A DNA stretch of 64,000 nucleotides from Lepas anatifera. Its lineage: Eukaryota; Arthropoda; Thecostraca; Lepadidae. The DNA lies in contig JAOTON010001129.1 of assembly GCA_034440635.1 (NCBI GenBank), positions 1 through 64,000 on the forward strand. Reading direction: 5' to 3'. Under the pieces are notes generated by a model. That model ran no database searches. It worked only from the letters and a program-made list of their open reading frames with translations, and had not been told where the DNA came from. The position numbers and the translations under genes are program-made. Within the stretch, counting starts at the first letter, position 1; the number at the start of each line of letters is the position of its first letter. Below, piece by piece: positions 1 through 10,905 of this stretch.

Positions 1-1220
1 GCTACCCCTATTTCCGGCAGGGGGCAATATCGGCCCCCCTAAGATCTCGTAATCTAACCGGCCGATTTTGAAAATTCAAAGTGCTATAGATTCCTCTGCT
101 GCTAAACTTTATTTTGAAAAAAGAAATTTTCAAAATTTTTATTTTTAGGAGAAGGTCGTGCAAAATATACAAATTTTTGTGTATTTTTAGATTTTCCATA
201 ACCCTTGTCTCTGTTGTATGATTTTCACAAAACTAGTTCAGATTTACAAATAATTGACCCAAAATTTTCATATACTCGAGTTACGCAAAAATTCGAAATT
301 CAATGGCAGTTCCAGGACCAGGACTATGAGGGGAAATATATACAACCTAAAAAGAGTTTTTGTTACATGCGGATTAGAAGCCGTCATATACTGCTTGGCA
401 TCTTTGACACATAAATAAATGAGAAAAAAGTGAAAAACTCATCAGGGGCGGATGCAGTAAGGTAAAACAGTGGGGTAAAATACATACCAACAATATGCGA
501 ATGGTATGCATGAGTATATTAGTCCCTCGACTAGTTGAAATTTAATTTCCTGATAATTTTTACCCTCCCATGGCAGCTCTGGGAAAGGGGGTGACATAGG
601 CGGATCAAGGACTCGTCGTGGGGGGTGGGGGTGATTGGAAACACATTTTCAATATACAACGATATTGAGTCGCGGCGGTGATACTGGCTGGGAATATACA
701 TTTTGAAAATGTGTAGTGACTGGACACGCCTCTGGTAATCTAGAATTGGAGTTATAACTATTTTGAATTTTCATATACCCAATTGTATTCGCCCTGGACA
801 CGGCTGTAAGCAGTCTTCTCACTTACTAACGTTTAGTCCTTCTTGATAACATTCCCCCATTTTGAACTGCTGTAACCGCCCCTGATGAATACAAATAGTG
901 ACAATTGTGAATGCACTATCATCTCACATAAAAATGATATAATAAAACCATATAACTGGTATCAGGATCAGCAGAGACTGGCTTCCTTTTACAAAAAACC
1001 CATCGCATACGATAATACTTGGTTTGTGGATAGAACCTCCCCAAAACCCAGCCATAGCTCTGCCCCTGGTAAATATATAATCTTGAAAATTTCAGAAAAC
1101 CTGCCTGTACTAGTTTTAGAGGAAAAGTCAGGAAGTTTCAAAGTTCTATCGCAAGCCGTTTCGGAGATATTCTTGAAAAACCTGAAGGGGGGCAATATTA
1201 GCCCCCTGCCGGAAATAGGG
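1..1220. mobile_element. TTAA-flanked non-autonomous DNA transposon, family A copy 1 (left end cut by window)
   Basis: This stretch is repeated almost base for base, with small indels, at 40287-41505, so it is one copy of a dispersed element. Its right end reads GGAAATAGGG followed by TTAA at 1221-1224, the inverse of the CCCTATTTC end seen at the complete copy. Just inside both ends lie GC-rich palindromes (GGGGGGC..GCCCCCC spaced by 7 bases). No transposase is encoded; the short ORFs inside (205-414, 885-1259) are shadows. TTAA target and CCC-type ends are known for piggyBac-like and some other superfamilies; the superfamily assignment is inference. The window starts about 21 bases inside the left end. 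Confidence 0.8.
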
Positions 1221-1224
1221 TTAA

Positions 1225-1717
1225 GCAGTTTTCAGACTTATGTCAATACCTTTGCATGAAATGATCCAGCTTTTATTTTGATATCATTGCGTTCAGATTT
1301 TTTATTGCGAGTCGATTGATTGCATATTGAGTATGCTAGGTTAAAAAGTGACCCTGAGCTGAGTTCTGGTCATTTTTAGGTTTTGACCCAGTATGGCTCG
1401 TTCGATTTTCCGATTTGATTCATCATTCGATTTTCCGTGACGAGAGGAAGCGAATGGTGTCTAAAAATGTTTCTCTCTCAACTCTCTCAGACGCTAGATC
1501 CCAAAAACTCTACTCAAAATCCCACTTTCTTTGACCTGTCATGACCTCAAAATTGACCTGAGCCAAAAGTGAGAAATATAATTTATTCATGAATTTGCAT
1601 GAACTATCCAACAGCGTTCCCTTTTTTGCTATCCCACGTAGAGGCCGAGTTCGAGGGGTGTTCAAACACCCCCTCCCACCAGGCTAAAGGTGGCTCGGAG
1701 GCCCACTGGGGTGCGGG
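1225..1717 (-). mobile_element. Family B TTAA element, right half, flipped
   Basis: This segment matches the right half of the family B element (compare 14340-14830 and, inverted, 11177-11665). It runs from an internal TTAA (1221-1224) to the terminal TTAA (1718-1721) with the end sequence CCCACTGGGGTGCGGG. Relative to the complete copies it is inverted with respect to the half that follows at 1722. The subterminal palindrome GGTGTTCAAACACC typical of the family is at about 1658-1672. No coding capacity is visible. Confidence 0.65.
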
Positions 1718-1721
1718 TTAA

Positions 1722-2225
1722 GCAATCCAAGATGACCTCTCAGAAATCACAGGTCCAAACTTGCAGCATGAGCCTGGAGAGGGGCTTTAGCTACTACGAT
1801 TTGGAGAATGTGAAGTTATTCAACTACATATCAACAGAAATAAAACTATTTCCCTCAATTTTCGTTTTCCCATGCATTTCCAATGGAGAGGGTCATGATC
1901 TGTATTTGATCCTAGGTTCATGCATATGTGAAATCCCGGAACATGATTTGCACTATTTGATGGGGCTATTATGTGATATGAATTTTAGGAAGACAGATTC
2001 ACACCGTTCTTACTCATGAAATCTTAAACTTTTTGGAGAGTTGAGGTAACTTGACCTGCACTGTTGACCTGACCTGATATGGTGCAAACGTGAAATTCTA
2101 GAAAATGTTGAAGAATTAATTACGGATAGGGTACGCCTAGTACGGCGGCGCTTCGCGCCGGCATTTTTGTGCACAGTCGGAAAAATCTGAGGGAGAGTGT
2201 TCAGACCCCCCCTCCGGGGCGGGGT
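1722..2225 (-). mobile_element. Family B TTAA element, left half
   Basis: The half starts exactly after the TTAA at 1718-1721 and follows the family B internal sequence (blocks with AGATGACCTCTCAG, TACGATTTGGAGAATG, CCATGCATTTCCAATGG, TACGGCGGCGCTTCG) that also occurs at 11680-12172 and, inverted, at 13818-14330. Its outer end near 2225 is degraded: the expected terminal TTAA reads GTGAAG. It is non-coding. Confidence 0.65.
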
Positions 2226-3741
2226 GAAGACGACGCCAAGAAATTTTTGATTTGGCTGAATCCAGTCAGGTGCAAGGTATAATAATGGGAAAACTCAAGT
2301 ATGTCAACCAGACACCACCTGGCCTCTTTTCGCACCCACTACGACGTGGGGCGTCAGTCCATCTCCCTTCCCCCTGTTAACTCAGGAGGCAAAGGTGATA
2401 CGAAAAATAGAAATGGCACTGGAAGCTCCTTGCCGTCTTATTCTAAAGATATGAGCATAAACAAGCTCGAAACTATGACCTTCGGTGATCCCTGGTAGGG
2501 TCATTACTGACGCGATCTCAAAATAACTAGACGATATCTGGGCAATTTTTATTTCGAAGAGCTTTTGAATGAGGAGGAAACTCGACCTAGCCCTGCTATA
2601 GGAGTGGCGTTTTTCCCTTGCTTTGTCGTCCTTATCTAAGAATAACAAAATTTCCCCACATGGGCGTGGAAATCACGTTAAAACTTGTTCACCCTGACCT
2701 GAACTGTTATCAATTTACAGTTATAAGCTGTCAGGTTGATAACCCATAAATTGGTGTAAGTCGACTAGCCTCTCATTAAAATTGGCTCCGAATAACTCGC
2801 CAAAAAATGAGGATGGGGCCCGAGAAGAGCACCAAGGCGATTAAAGTTTTGTATATGGGCATATGTTTTCCTTTATATTTCCGGCTTAGCTTATCAATGG
2901 AATGACTTGGGGTTGTTGGGTAAGTTTGAATTCAAATTGTTTATCAGGTTTTAACATATATGCCTGTTTCATGGTTGTCTGTTCCTGTTGTGAATTATGC
3001 TGATAGTATTTTCACAATTGTGCTGCAAAATAAATAAATAAATATATCTTTTATTATATGGTTATCAGGACTTATGGACCAGAAAATGGTTAAAATGAAA
3101 ATGATTAACATATTTTGCTACAATTCATGAACGCTAGGTCACTAAAACTCCTTATGAAGAACAAGGAGGGAGCACGAAAAGTGCCGTTTGGCTAATGGGT
3201 CTCAATCACAAAAAATAGTAGATAAATGCATGAGGTAATGAGTTGAAACCTGCCACTACACTACAAATGACTAAAACTATCGACTTGCAAGTACTGAATC
3301 CTCATATTTATTTGAAATGTTTCGAAATTATGAGCATATATTCTGCCTAAACTGTATTCCACTGCTTTCTTGTTGCTCATGTGTTCCAGAGTGAAATACA
3401 CACATTCAAGTCTTGCTTATTTTCGCATTTTTCAGGGACAAAGGAAGAAAATGGGTTCAAAGCAGCTTTGGGGTTTATACACACCGACTGTTGAGGCTAT
3501 ATAGTGTCGCAAACTCTCATGTTGCTGCGAGATGGGCACAAGGGGAACATTACATGAATCGAAAAAGAACTATTGTTTTCTTTATTAGGCTCTTCGGTTT
3601 CCTACCTTGCCCTTGCTTGCCTGGTTATGTGCTCATAACGACCTTCCTCAAAGGTCACATTAGCCCTTGCCAAACGGGAAAGGCCTTCAGGTATTTCGAG
3701 CTAGAGGGGTACTGTTTGCCAGTTAGGAAAAAATTCCAAAG
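2226..3741. other. Intronic or intergenic DNA, nothing recognised
   Basis: AT-rich sequence with short ORFs only (2301-2498, 3413-3817) that resemble no family I know. No tRNA, repeat or exon-like signal stands out apart from the hairpin that follows. It lies upstream of the first visible ALLC exon and is therefore probably intronic. Confidence 0.4.
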
Positions 3742-3787
3742 GCTGATGACCATTGGTAGGGACTGCCAACCAACAATGGTCATCAGC
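3742..3787. repeat. Perfect 14-bp inverted repeat (hairpin)
   Basis: GCTGATGACCATTG at 3742-3755 is repeated as its exact complement at 3774-3787, with an 18-base spacer. There is no T-tract after it. Function unknown; it may be the end of a decayed palindromic element. Confidence 0.7.
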
Positions 3788-3863
3788 TTACATTCAAATA
3801 TACCCGGATTTGCATAAATCAGTATTCAGATAGAGGGATGTCTTCAACTTCAATTAAATGCTA

Positions 3864-4040
3864 GAGACGCTGTAGTGGAGTGGTCAGCGTAGCTGGATTC
3901 CACCCAGCCGACCGGAGTTCAAGGCCCGGCGGTTTCCCTGAACAAAGAGCAAGCTGGCTCCCGGGATATTTTTTAAACAGTAAAAGATTTGGCGACGCCA
4001 TATGACACTGGCAGTTGGTGCATCGATAAGCCCCAAAAAC
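3864..4040 (+). mobile_element. tRNA-derived SINE, type 1 head
   Basis: A tRNA-like head with a B-box-like GAGTTCAAGGCCC near 3915-3927 is followed by a body containing TTGGCGACGCCATATGAC and the tail GTTGGTGCATCGATAAGCCCC. The same head and tail recur, inverted, at 54577-54761 with a target-site duplication. The tail motif is shared with the SINEs at 4079 and 17891, which have a different tRNA head. Confidence 0.75.
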
Positions 4041-4078
4041 TATATATTACGTACAATATCGTATAAAGTTAGTAATAA

Positions 4079-4252
4079 GGGGATGAGGTGGCTTAGTGGA
4101 TAGCACCCTTGTCTTCTAAGCCACCGGTCCCGGGTTCAAGTCCCGGCGGAGCGTCTGAATAAGTCGATCTGATCCCCAAAATCCCTTCCAACAGAGTGAG
4201 AGTTGGCGACGCCGTATGACCCTGGCAGTTGGTGCGTCGTTAAACCCTAACA
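4079..4252 (+). mobile_element. tRNA-derived SINE, type 2 head
   Basis: The pol III A box (GTGGCTTAGTGG, about 4088-4099) and B box (GGGTTCAAGTCCC, 4132-4144) lie in a 73-base tRNA-like head. It is followed by the shared body (AGAGTTGGCGACGCCGTATG) and tail (GTTGGTGCGTCGTTAAACCC). A second copy at 17891-18072 is flanked by a 13-bp duplication, which shows that this unit moves as a SINE and is not a functional tRNA gene. The anticodon arm no longer pairs well. Confidence 0.85.
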
Positions 4253-4618
4253 ATTATTAAAGTTAGTGGTAAATGCTTTTGTGCCTCTTTCTGGGCGACC
4301 AAAACCAATGCAGATACGTTAAGTTGGGATGGCAGCTAAGGATGCACGATAGCTAGGTGCCTCTCTGAGCCAGCTAGGCTTTCGAAAGATTGCACGAGCT
4401 TAAAACACCCTTTAGCCCAAGGGGCTCAATATTAGGTTGCGGGAGTTCTCAAAAACTTATCGGGGCTAAAGATTTAAACTCAATGAAATCCCAACACAAT
4501 ATACTGATAATAGTCTCTCGGGCTAAATCCGAATCAGTCCAGCTTAACACTCGTTTTCAGTCCAATTTTAGTCTTGTTGGTAATATACCCTCTCAGGTCA
4601 AGGGAGCAGCGTAGGCTT
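4253..4618. other. Nothing recognised
   Basis: Short low-complexity and AT-rich sequence between a SINE and a hAT-like end. The 74-codon ORF at 4390-4614 resembles nothing known and is not supported. Confidence 0.3.
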
Positions 4619-4930
4619 CAGGGGCGTACGCAGACCCGAGTTTTGGGGGCAAACCCATGTCTGCCTGTCCTCCTAGGGGGGGTGGAGCGAAGATGTTTTT
4701 GCTCTGCATACCTAGTGTAAACACCTTTTTCAGTGCTCGGCAGACCTAGTATAAGCTACCTCTCCAAGTGCATGATCGCTCTCCGGGGAGGGTGGGAGCG
4801 AATAATTTTTTGCTCTACAGGCCTATTGTAAACACCTTTTTCAAAAATTTCTCCGGCGTTTGGGGAAAGGATAGTTTGGCCCCCTCCAGCGCTTTGGGGG
4901 CCATAGCCGGAATGCCCCCCTGCGTCCGCC
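4619..4930. mobile_element. Possible small hAT-like element
   Basis: The left end CAGGGGCGTACGCAG is roughly mirrored at the right end by CTGCGTCCGCC near 4920-4930, and the interior is G-rich near the left end and C-rich near the right. CAGGGG-type ends are usual for hAT elements. I cannot find a clear 8-bp target duplication, so this is tentative. Confidence 0.35.
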
Positions 4931-6087
4931 AAAGGTAGACTTTGGTTACAAGGTCCCCCGGGTTATATTCTGGTTTCGCCCAACCAGAATATGTAAACAT
5001 TATTTATCCTAAAATATTTTCATTTCAGCGACACATCGAAGCATTTTACCATCAATAATAGCTGGTACCAATGTCTCGCTAAATTTCGAAGAGTAGTAGC
5101 TCTCGAGTTGGTGGATTTCATCAGAGAAACATTCACTATTCACTGCCCTTTTACCCTCGGTGGTCGCACGTGGCAACGAGACCCCTCAAACAGCACCCAG
5201 TTCTAATGGAGGACCCAAGGGGAGGGGATAATACGTATTTTCTCCCCGAACGAAAAAGCTCGGAGCAAAACCATAATGTTATCCCTCTCCCCCAAACTGT
5301 CGCCATTTTCCCCGGCTCCTTTTAAGTTCATAAGCAAGGTGTTGGTGCTTTAACTGGAGAAATCATTTTCAAACAGAACCAGTCAACTTCAGTGTGAATA
5401 TTGGAGCCTGGTCCCATTGATGTATAAAATCGTATTTGGGTGAATGATCCTTTTTTGCTAGCCCGCCGGAATCGATAATAAAATTTCCGGAAGCCTTGGC
5501 AATGGTCAAACGATGTCAGGCCCGGCTGTTACACCGAGAGCGGTTTCGAGGCCGGCATTTCCTCCTGTATCAAAATCTCGTTGTTGGAAAAAATTGTGGA
5601 CGTCCGTAGTACATTTCAACATAGACATAGCTAAAATAGACCTTTGGGAAAGTACACTAGTTCTTTGTCCGTTTCTCACGGCACAATATTTCCCATCAGG
5701 AGTCTGCTTTGTTAAGGAATCAAGATATTCATTACAGATGATAATGGCAAAAAGAAGTGGCATCTCTAGTTCATTTTGACCCCCCTCCCCTCCCCGCCTA
5801 CGGTTCATTTTGCATAAACCACGCACCTCGAGGAAGGCTAGTGACTCGAATTATTCGTCAGCGGGCACAAGGACCCGGTGTGAGGTGGAGCCGAGGGTGT
5901 AAACCAATTTTCAAAAAATAAATATCAGGCCGACATAAAATCAAGCAAAATACATAATAGAAAGAGAAAACATGGCCGGGGAGTGTAAAATCAGATCACT
6001 GAAGGATCATTCTTGGGATATATATGACATATTGGCATGTTAGGGATTTCGTGAAATCCTCAAAAGCATTCAGGCAGTTCGTGAAAT
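4931..6087. other. Nothing recognised (ALLC upstream intron)
   Basis: No exon, RNA gene or repeat could be supported. The overlapping ORFs at 5506-5826 and 5513-5779 are on opposite strands over the same bases and neither resembles a known family. C-rich tract at 5780-5800. Confidence 0.3.
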
Positions 6088-6131
6088 CACTGAAGTTTCA
6101 GTGAGTTCGTGAACTCACTGAAACTTCAGTG
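6088..6131. repeat. 44-bp near-perfect palindrome
   Basis: A 21-base arm beginning CACTGAAGTTTCAGTGAG is followed by GT and then its exact complement, ending at 6131. It directly abuts the (AT)n tract and sits about 175 bases before the ALLC splice acceptor. Sub-repeats (GTTCGTGAAATC) occur just upstream near 6050 and 6078. Confidence 0.9.
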
Positions 6132-6134
6132 AGT

Positions 6135-6138
<4 letters not shown>

Positions 6139-6212
<74 letters not shown>
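6139..6212. repeat. (AT)n microsatellite, about 37 units
   Basis: Uninterrupted AT dinucleotide repeat of 74 bases starting right after the palindrome. The ORF predicted across it (6126-6491, minus) is an artefact that also overlaps the ALLC exon antisense. Confidence 0.95.
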
Positions 6213-6216
<4 letters not shown>

Positions 6217-6305
6217 CGCGTTTCCACGATACTTGATTCACTAGAATACGTAGCATCATGCCTGGTGTCGCGCGTGATGTTGTTTGAAAATGTCTGCGTC
6301 CTCAG

Positions 6306-6465
6306 ACGGTGGACCTGGTGCTCGCCTCCAACGGCGGGGTCTGCGTGGCGCACTCTAACGCCCACTACGGCCACCCGCGCAACCTGATCGCGCCGGGCCG
6401 CGGCGTCAACATGGGCGACGGCTGGGAGACGGCCAGGAGGCTGGACCGGCCGGCCATACTGCAGG
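6306..6465 (+). CDS. ALLC: Allantoicase, internal exon (start of second allantoicase repeat)
   Basis: Allantoicase hydrolyses allantoate to ureidoglycolate and urea in purine/ureide breakdown. The exon translates as [11 protein letters not shown]..., with [17 protein letters not shown] and then [16 protein letters not shown], which is the family signature opening the second of the two allantoicase domains. It is bounded by a good acceptor (GCGTCCTCAG ending 6305) and donor (CTGCAGG/GTAACC, GT at 6466-6467). It begins in phase 0 and ends in phase 1, leaving a G that completes an Ala codon with CT at 42118. Coding bases are strongly GC-rich at third positions, unlike the AT-rich flanks. Exons for the first domain must lie upstream of the window. 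Orthology is from family knowledge; the splice sites are read from sequence and not from transcripts. Confidence 0.9.
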
Positions 6466-6887
6466 GTAACCACTGTACACCAGCAAGTCAACTGAGCGTA
6501 TTGGGGGCAGTGAACCTACCAATGAGTCCGTCAAGCAGACTAGCATGGTCAAAGGGAATGGGCCACTTTGTCGGTATTCCCAAACAGACTTCTTTTGGAC
6601 ATCGGTTTTAAAACCTGAGAACCACTTTTGATGCCAACTTCAATCGCTCCAAGCAAAAATACCGCATTTTTCTTATTGGCCACGGATGACCTAAGCATCG
6701 CGTGTTATTACGAGGCTGGCCGCTTGGGTGCCGCTGGCGGCAAGTAACGTTGCAATGAGCGTTACCATTGTTAACTTTAATCGCGTGAACTGCGTGGCAG
6801 TGGCAGGTAGACCAATCAAACTTTTGCAACCAGATGGAAAAGGTTTCCTTCCTGGTTTAAATCAAGAGTCTTCGCTATTTTTAACTA
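6466..6887. other. Start of a 35.7-kb ALLC intron; nothing recognised
   Basis: Begins with the donor GTAACC. The ORFs at 6608-6829 and 6728-6913 are on opposite strands and unsupported. The sequence TTAACCCACGCTCC at 6888-6901 matches the end of family B but no element follows it. Confidence 0.4.
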
Positions 6888-7910
6888 TTAACCCACGCTC
6901 CACATTTCTGTAAAGTGAGCAAGAATTTTTCGTTTTTCTTTTCGCTTTTTGATTCCAATTTCTTTCCATCTTTTGATGCTCATTACACGAATATTACCTG
7001 ACAAAATTTCTAACGTTAAACCCCGGTCAGAAGTCTGACAGTATATCCCATGTCCAGCCGTGCCCTTTACCATTTCTCCTTTAGCTAATTTGATGAAATC
7101 ATTATCACGTAGGAGATCATTTTTTGAAGCGAAATAACCCCGGTCCCCGATCTGAAGAATAGATAGTGATGTCAGCGGTAACTAGACAGTGATCACTAAG
7201 GATGAATGGTTTTATTTCCGAGCTATTTATAACATGATTGGAGAGAAAGTAATGACCTGCAAAAATATAATCGATTCTAGACTGTTGTAAAGGGGTCACA
7301 GGGCGCTTCCAAGTGTACCGGATTATCTCAGGATTTTTCTTCGCCACAGATCAGACAGATTATGGTCTTCAATAATTCAAGTAAAGATCTTTGATGCTGT
7401 AGTAGGGCTAAAATTCCTGTTATTTTTTTCTCTTTTAGTCAAATGTATATTTAAGTCCCCGCAGATTAATAAATAACCCATCTCATTATCTGACATGGTT
7501 TCTATTTTATTTTTAAGCGACCTGAAAAATTTGATTTGTTCTCTGGGTTTGTTTTGAGTGGGTGCATACACCGCTACGAGCTTAATACAAAAATATTCAA
7601 AAGACAAATCTAAGATTAAGAGCCTACCATCCTGGTCTGCAAATGTGGGTGTAGCTACACATATTCCTTGCAGTGATCTTGGTATAAGAACTGCCACTCC
7701 ACATTCATTCCGGCTGTGACCATGAGCCATGAAAATTTGGCTGCCCCATTCCCTCTGCCAGCAGGAAACATCGCGTGGAACAGAATGGGTTTCTTGTAAC
7801 ACAGCTACGTGGTTTGGGTAATTAACGTGGAGAAATCGAAAGATGGCACGTCTTCTCATGACTGAACGTATTCCTCTGACATTGGAAGTCAAAATCTTAA
7901 AATCTGGCAT
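6888..7910 (-). pseudogene. L1-like LINE remnant: ORF2 apurinic endonuclease domain
   Basis: The reading frame starting MPDFKILTSNVRGI at 7910 shows the endonuclease/exonuclease/phosphatase motifs in order: an N-region TSNVRGI, the glutamate motif LQETHS, YAPTQ, ICGDLN, then after a frame break near 7350-7377 SRIDYIF and LSDHCLV. Another frameshift near 7110 leads into the linker (6888-7073, KRWKEIGIKKRKEKRKIL) that in L1-type ORF2 precedes the reverse transcriptase. No reverse transcriptase follows, so the copy is 3'-truncated or interrupted. With at least two frameshifts it is dead. It may belong with the ORF1 remnant at 9938-10905, but about 2 kb of unrelated sequence lies between them. 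Confidence 0.75.
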
Positions 7911-8607
7911 CTTAATACATCAATGTTTTAATTCCCCGGATTTCACGTCAGACGCGTTGCCCTGACTGCAGTGATCCAGTGCCATGTTACAGTACAGGAT
8001 GCGTGGCATATGCAGACTAGCACCACCTATCGGCGTCCGATGGAAATGAAATACTATCGTAACCAGTCTCGATGAAATTGTAAGGCAACGAAAAAGGACG
8101 ACCAAATCTGTAGTCGCGTTTTGACATTGATAAATGTACGACTTGCGCAACCGGTCTACACATCGACAAACTGATTTTTTCGAGCATTTCTTGTCTAAAT
8201 TCTTCCTCGCTCCTTTTCCGCCCTACCCCCCGGCCCCCAACACGAAACATTTTACGCCCTTGAATCGGAGGGCCAAGAATCCCCGATCCCTTCTCGCCGC
8301 TAGGCGCAGAACACGGCAGCGCTGACATCTACAGTGATATCACACTCAAGATCGAAAGAGAAACAAAAGGAAACAAGAAACGTCAAAGCATATGGCAAAA
8401 GTTACTACCGCTATACACGGCATGCTACAAATTTACCATGGTAACAAACGAAAGTTCTAAGACAGACACTGTCACTGATGACATTTAGCAGTTCAACTAT
8501 TTTGTTAACCTTCAGGCGCATTTCGGTATTATGTCCAGGTGATATAAGGTGATAAACACGTGATTCCTTGTGTTCTTACCCAAATACTTACAGATTCAAA
8601 CACCACC
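7911..8607. other. Nothing recognised
   Basis: No supported gene. Could include 5' or ORF1-ORF2 spacer of the L1-like element, but no motif shows this. Overlapping opposite-strand ORFs at 8017-8328 and 8134-8325 cancel each other. Confidence 0.3.
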
Positions 8608-8746
8608 GTGTGGCCGGGTCCCCCAGCGGCCGCCCCCGCGATCCACACAGGCGCCCTCATCATGGGGATGACGAGACAGCCACGCCAGACACATCCAGGT
8701 GGAGATGGGCGACCGCCCAAGCACGGCGGGGCGGACCCGGCCACAC
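8608..8746. mobile_element. Small GC-rich inverted-repeat element
   Basis: GTGTGGCCGGGTCC at 8608-8621 is exactly complemented at 8733-8746, giving a 139-base GC-rich unit in AT-rich surroundings. A similar unit with related end sequence lies at 9059-9186. Overlapping ORFs on both strands run through it, and splice-like signals flank it on both strands (minus: GAATCT/GTAAGT), so a short exon cannot be strictly excluded. Confidence 0.4.
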
Positions 8747-9058
8747 TCACTGTGCACCTGGTATGACATCAGCGCAGCGTCAACACAGCAGCTCATTGCA
8801 AATTGTCCTTTGAATCTTTCAAGTATTTACACACAGGGCTGTTAGCCTTCATAAATGGGAATCCCCTTACCGATTTAAGCCTATCTTTAGCATAATTCAA
8901 GCTGTTCTCAGGCCTCCAACAACTTGAAACCGAGAGTGTGTGGTACACAAAATTCTACATGGTATAGCACGTTGGCTGTTAAATAATCAGAAAACCATGG
9001 TCACAGACCCATGCTTAATCATGACATACCCCCTGCAACCATTTTCGCACGGGCTCGG

Positions 9059-9186
9059 CGCGTGGCCGGGCAGCCGCCCGATCGCTGTACCGCGTAGATG
9101 GTGCCCCTTTGCAGTGACATCGCTGGAAAAGTATTTGTGCCGCGTTGGAGTAACCTCCATTCGACGGGCGGCCGCCCGACCACGCG
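9059..9186. mobile_element. Small GC-rich inverted-repeat element, related copy
   Basis: A 22-base arm (9059-9080, CGCGTGGCCGGGCAGCCG...) is complemented with two mismatches at 9165-9186, around an 84-base centre. The arms share the CGTGG(C/T)CGGG and GCCGCCC blocks with the unit at 8608. Probably a miniature element, but only these two copies are in view. Confidence 0.4.
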
Positions 9187-9937
9187 CCACGCTCACAGAA
9201 AGATTTCCTGTCGACACAGACGGCAGCAGCGCCCAAGTCCAATCCATCACACTGGTGAGATAATACAAGTAACAATCACAGATAAGGCAAGCCACAACGA
9301 AATTGAGAAGCGACCATCCTAAGGACCGTGCGCGGTGAAGTGCCTCAAAATGCTGCTGAAACCAAAAAGAAAAGGAAATACTGTATATTCATTATGATAA
9401 GCTTCAGCCCCAGAGCTGGTGATATTAGTCGCCAGCCTGGTCTTTTGCGGTAGTAAATGGACCGTGTTTATCTGTCGAACAAGTCTAATTGCGGCAGCTC
9501 CGCTACGTGATGTCGAAAATTCATACTCAGTACTAACACTTAAGACTCGTATCCACTCGGCCGATTAGTGATGTAAGTTTTCTTTAGAGCTTCCCGGTAA
9601 AAAAAAACTAAATATGAGCTTTATCAAAGCTTTTCAATTCAGCCAGACACAAAACACATCACACACCTTTTCAAGCACACCAAACTCTTCGACACTTCTT
9701 AATCCTGTTTTAATACGATTTATGATGCGACGGACGTGTCGTTAACGCCGGTAAGTTCAGTTTTATTTGCAATATGACTTAAGATTATTGCATGCAAACA
9801 GAAATCTCGACAACACTCCTGAACGCAGTCCGCTGGGTGCAGTGAAAGGTGCAGTTGAAAACGAAGAAAGAAACAGAACAGAAAGATAGCCGTATCACCG
9901 AAAGATCAACGCTTTACAGCCGCACTGACACCCAGAC
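9187..9937. other. Nothing recognised
   Basis: Sequence with no supported gene, RNA or repeat. It would be the ORF1-ORF2 interval if the two LINE remnants on either side belong together. Confidence 0.3.
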
Positions 9938-10905
9938 TTACACGTTTCTTTGTCTTGGCGATGATCGTGGATGGGTCCTGCTCCTTCGCTCGGGTAAGGG
10001 GGGTAGAGACCCACCAAGAAGCTGCAAAAGATAGGCCTGGTCTCTCACGCGGACGTTGTTCCCTCCGACTGTGGTTTTGCAGAACACCTGCCCGCGCCGG
10101 GAGAACACCGACGCTACTTTCGCTCCGTGTTCTGGTTTTCTTGCAGCGAGAAGATACTGGTACATCTGTTGCCTCTCAGGAATGAGGGATTCCGAGATAA
10201 ACAGTGGTGCCGTCTTGGGTCCACTGGGCCTTGCTCCTCTTCCGCTTGTGTTCCGCGAGAACAACTCGAACCGACGCTCGTAGACGATGTCCCGCACAGG
10301 TCGGCGCACGAATTTTGCAATAACTTTATTGTCATCCTGCAAGCGATGAGCAGCCTGAAAATCCTCGCTTTTCACATCCAGTCCATGGAACCGGCTATTG
10401 AGCACGCACGCAGCCTTCGCTGGGATGTCCTCATTGGCTGAACGCTGGCCAAAGTCGTCACATGTAAGTATGAGTTACGAGAGGCGTCGGTTGGCATCGA
10501 TGGACTGAACCCGCTCCTGCAGATTCTGGTTTTTCTGACTGACGCAAGGCTAGTTCCGTGCTTAGTTTTTTAATCTTCTCATCCTTCTCGAGACTTTCTG
10601 ATTCCAGGATCTCAATACGTCGCTGAAGCTGTTCGAATTTGGACTCGAATACCTGGATCACGCGCTTGTTTCCGGCCTCAATTAGTTTTTCGATTGCCTC
10701 GATTGTCACCGGCGTCGCTTGCAATCGTGGAACGGTTCCACCCGGCGAGTTTTTTTGCTCTCTTGCGCTCCAGTCTTTTTGCCATCTCGGTCACAGATAA
10801 TTATCTCTTTCGCACAGAACTTGTGCCATCATTTCCGGAAGCCGCATCAGTAGACACCGAGTCCTGTGCCGAATCTCTCTCACTTTCGGATTCGCTCATA
10901 TTTCG
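9938..10905 (-). pseudogene. Non-LTR retrotransposon ORF1 protein, broken
   Basis: Three consecutive minus-strand pieces read as one ORF1 protein. The N-terminus MSESESERDSAQDS (10905-10810) is acidic and serine-rich. Next comes a coiled coil (10724-10458) with heptads around FESKFEQLQRRIEILESE. Last is the RNA-binding part (10405-9938) with FQAAHRLQDDNKVIAKFVRR and LFISESLIPERQQMYQYLLA, a pattern typical of LINE ORF1 proteins. The pieces are joined by a stop codon and frameshifts, so the gene is dead. The L1-like endonuclease at 6888-7910 lies downstream in the same orientation and may be its ORF2. Confidence 0.7.

Noticed and set aside
4079..4152. Functional tRNA gene
   Set aside because: A and B boxes are good, but the anticodon and acceptor stems do not close, the unit continues into a SINE body, and a copy elsewhere has a target duplication.
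6126..6491. Antisense ORF over the (AT)n tract and ALLC exon
   Set aside because: It is the complement of the allantoicase exon joined to a Tyr-Ile run from the microsatellite.
6888..6901. TTAACCCACGCTCC as an end of a family B element
   Set aside because: It matches the family B end for 14 bases but the following sequence is L1 coding, so the match is probably chance or a footprint.
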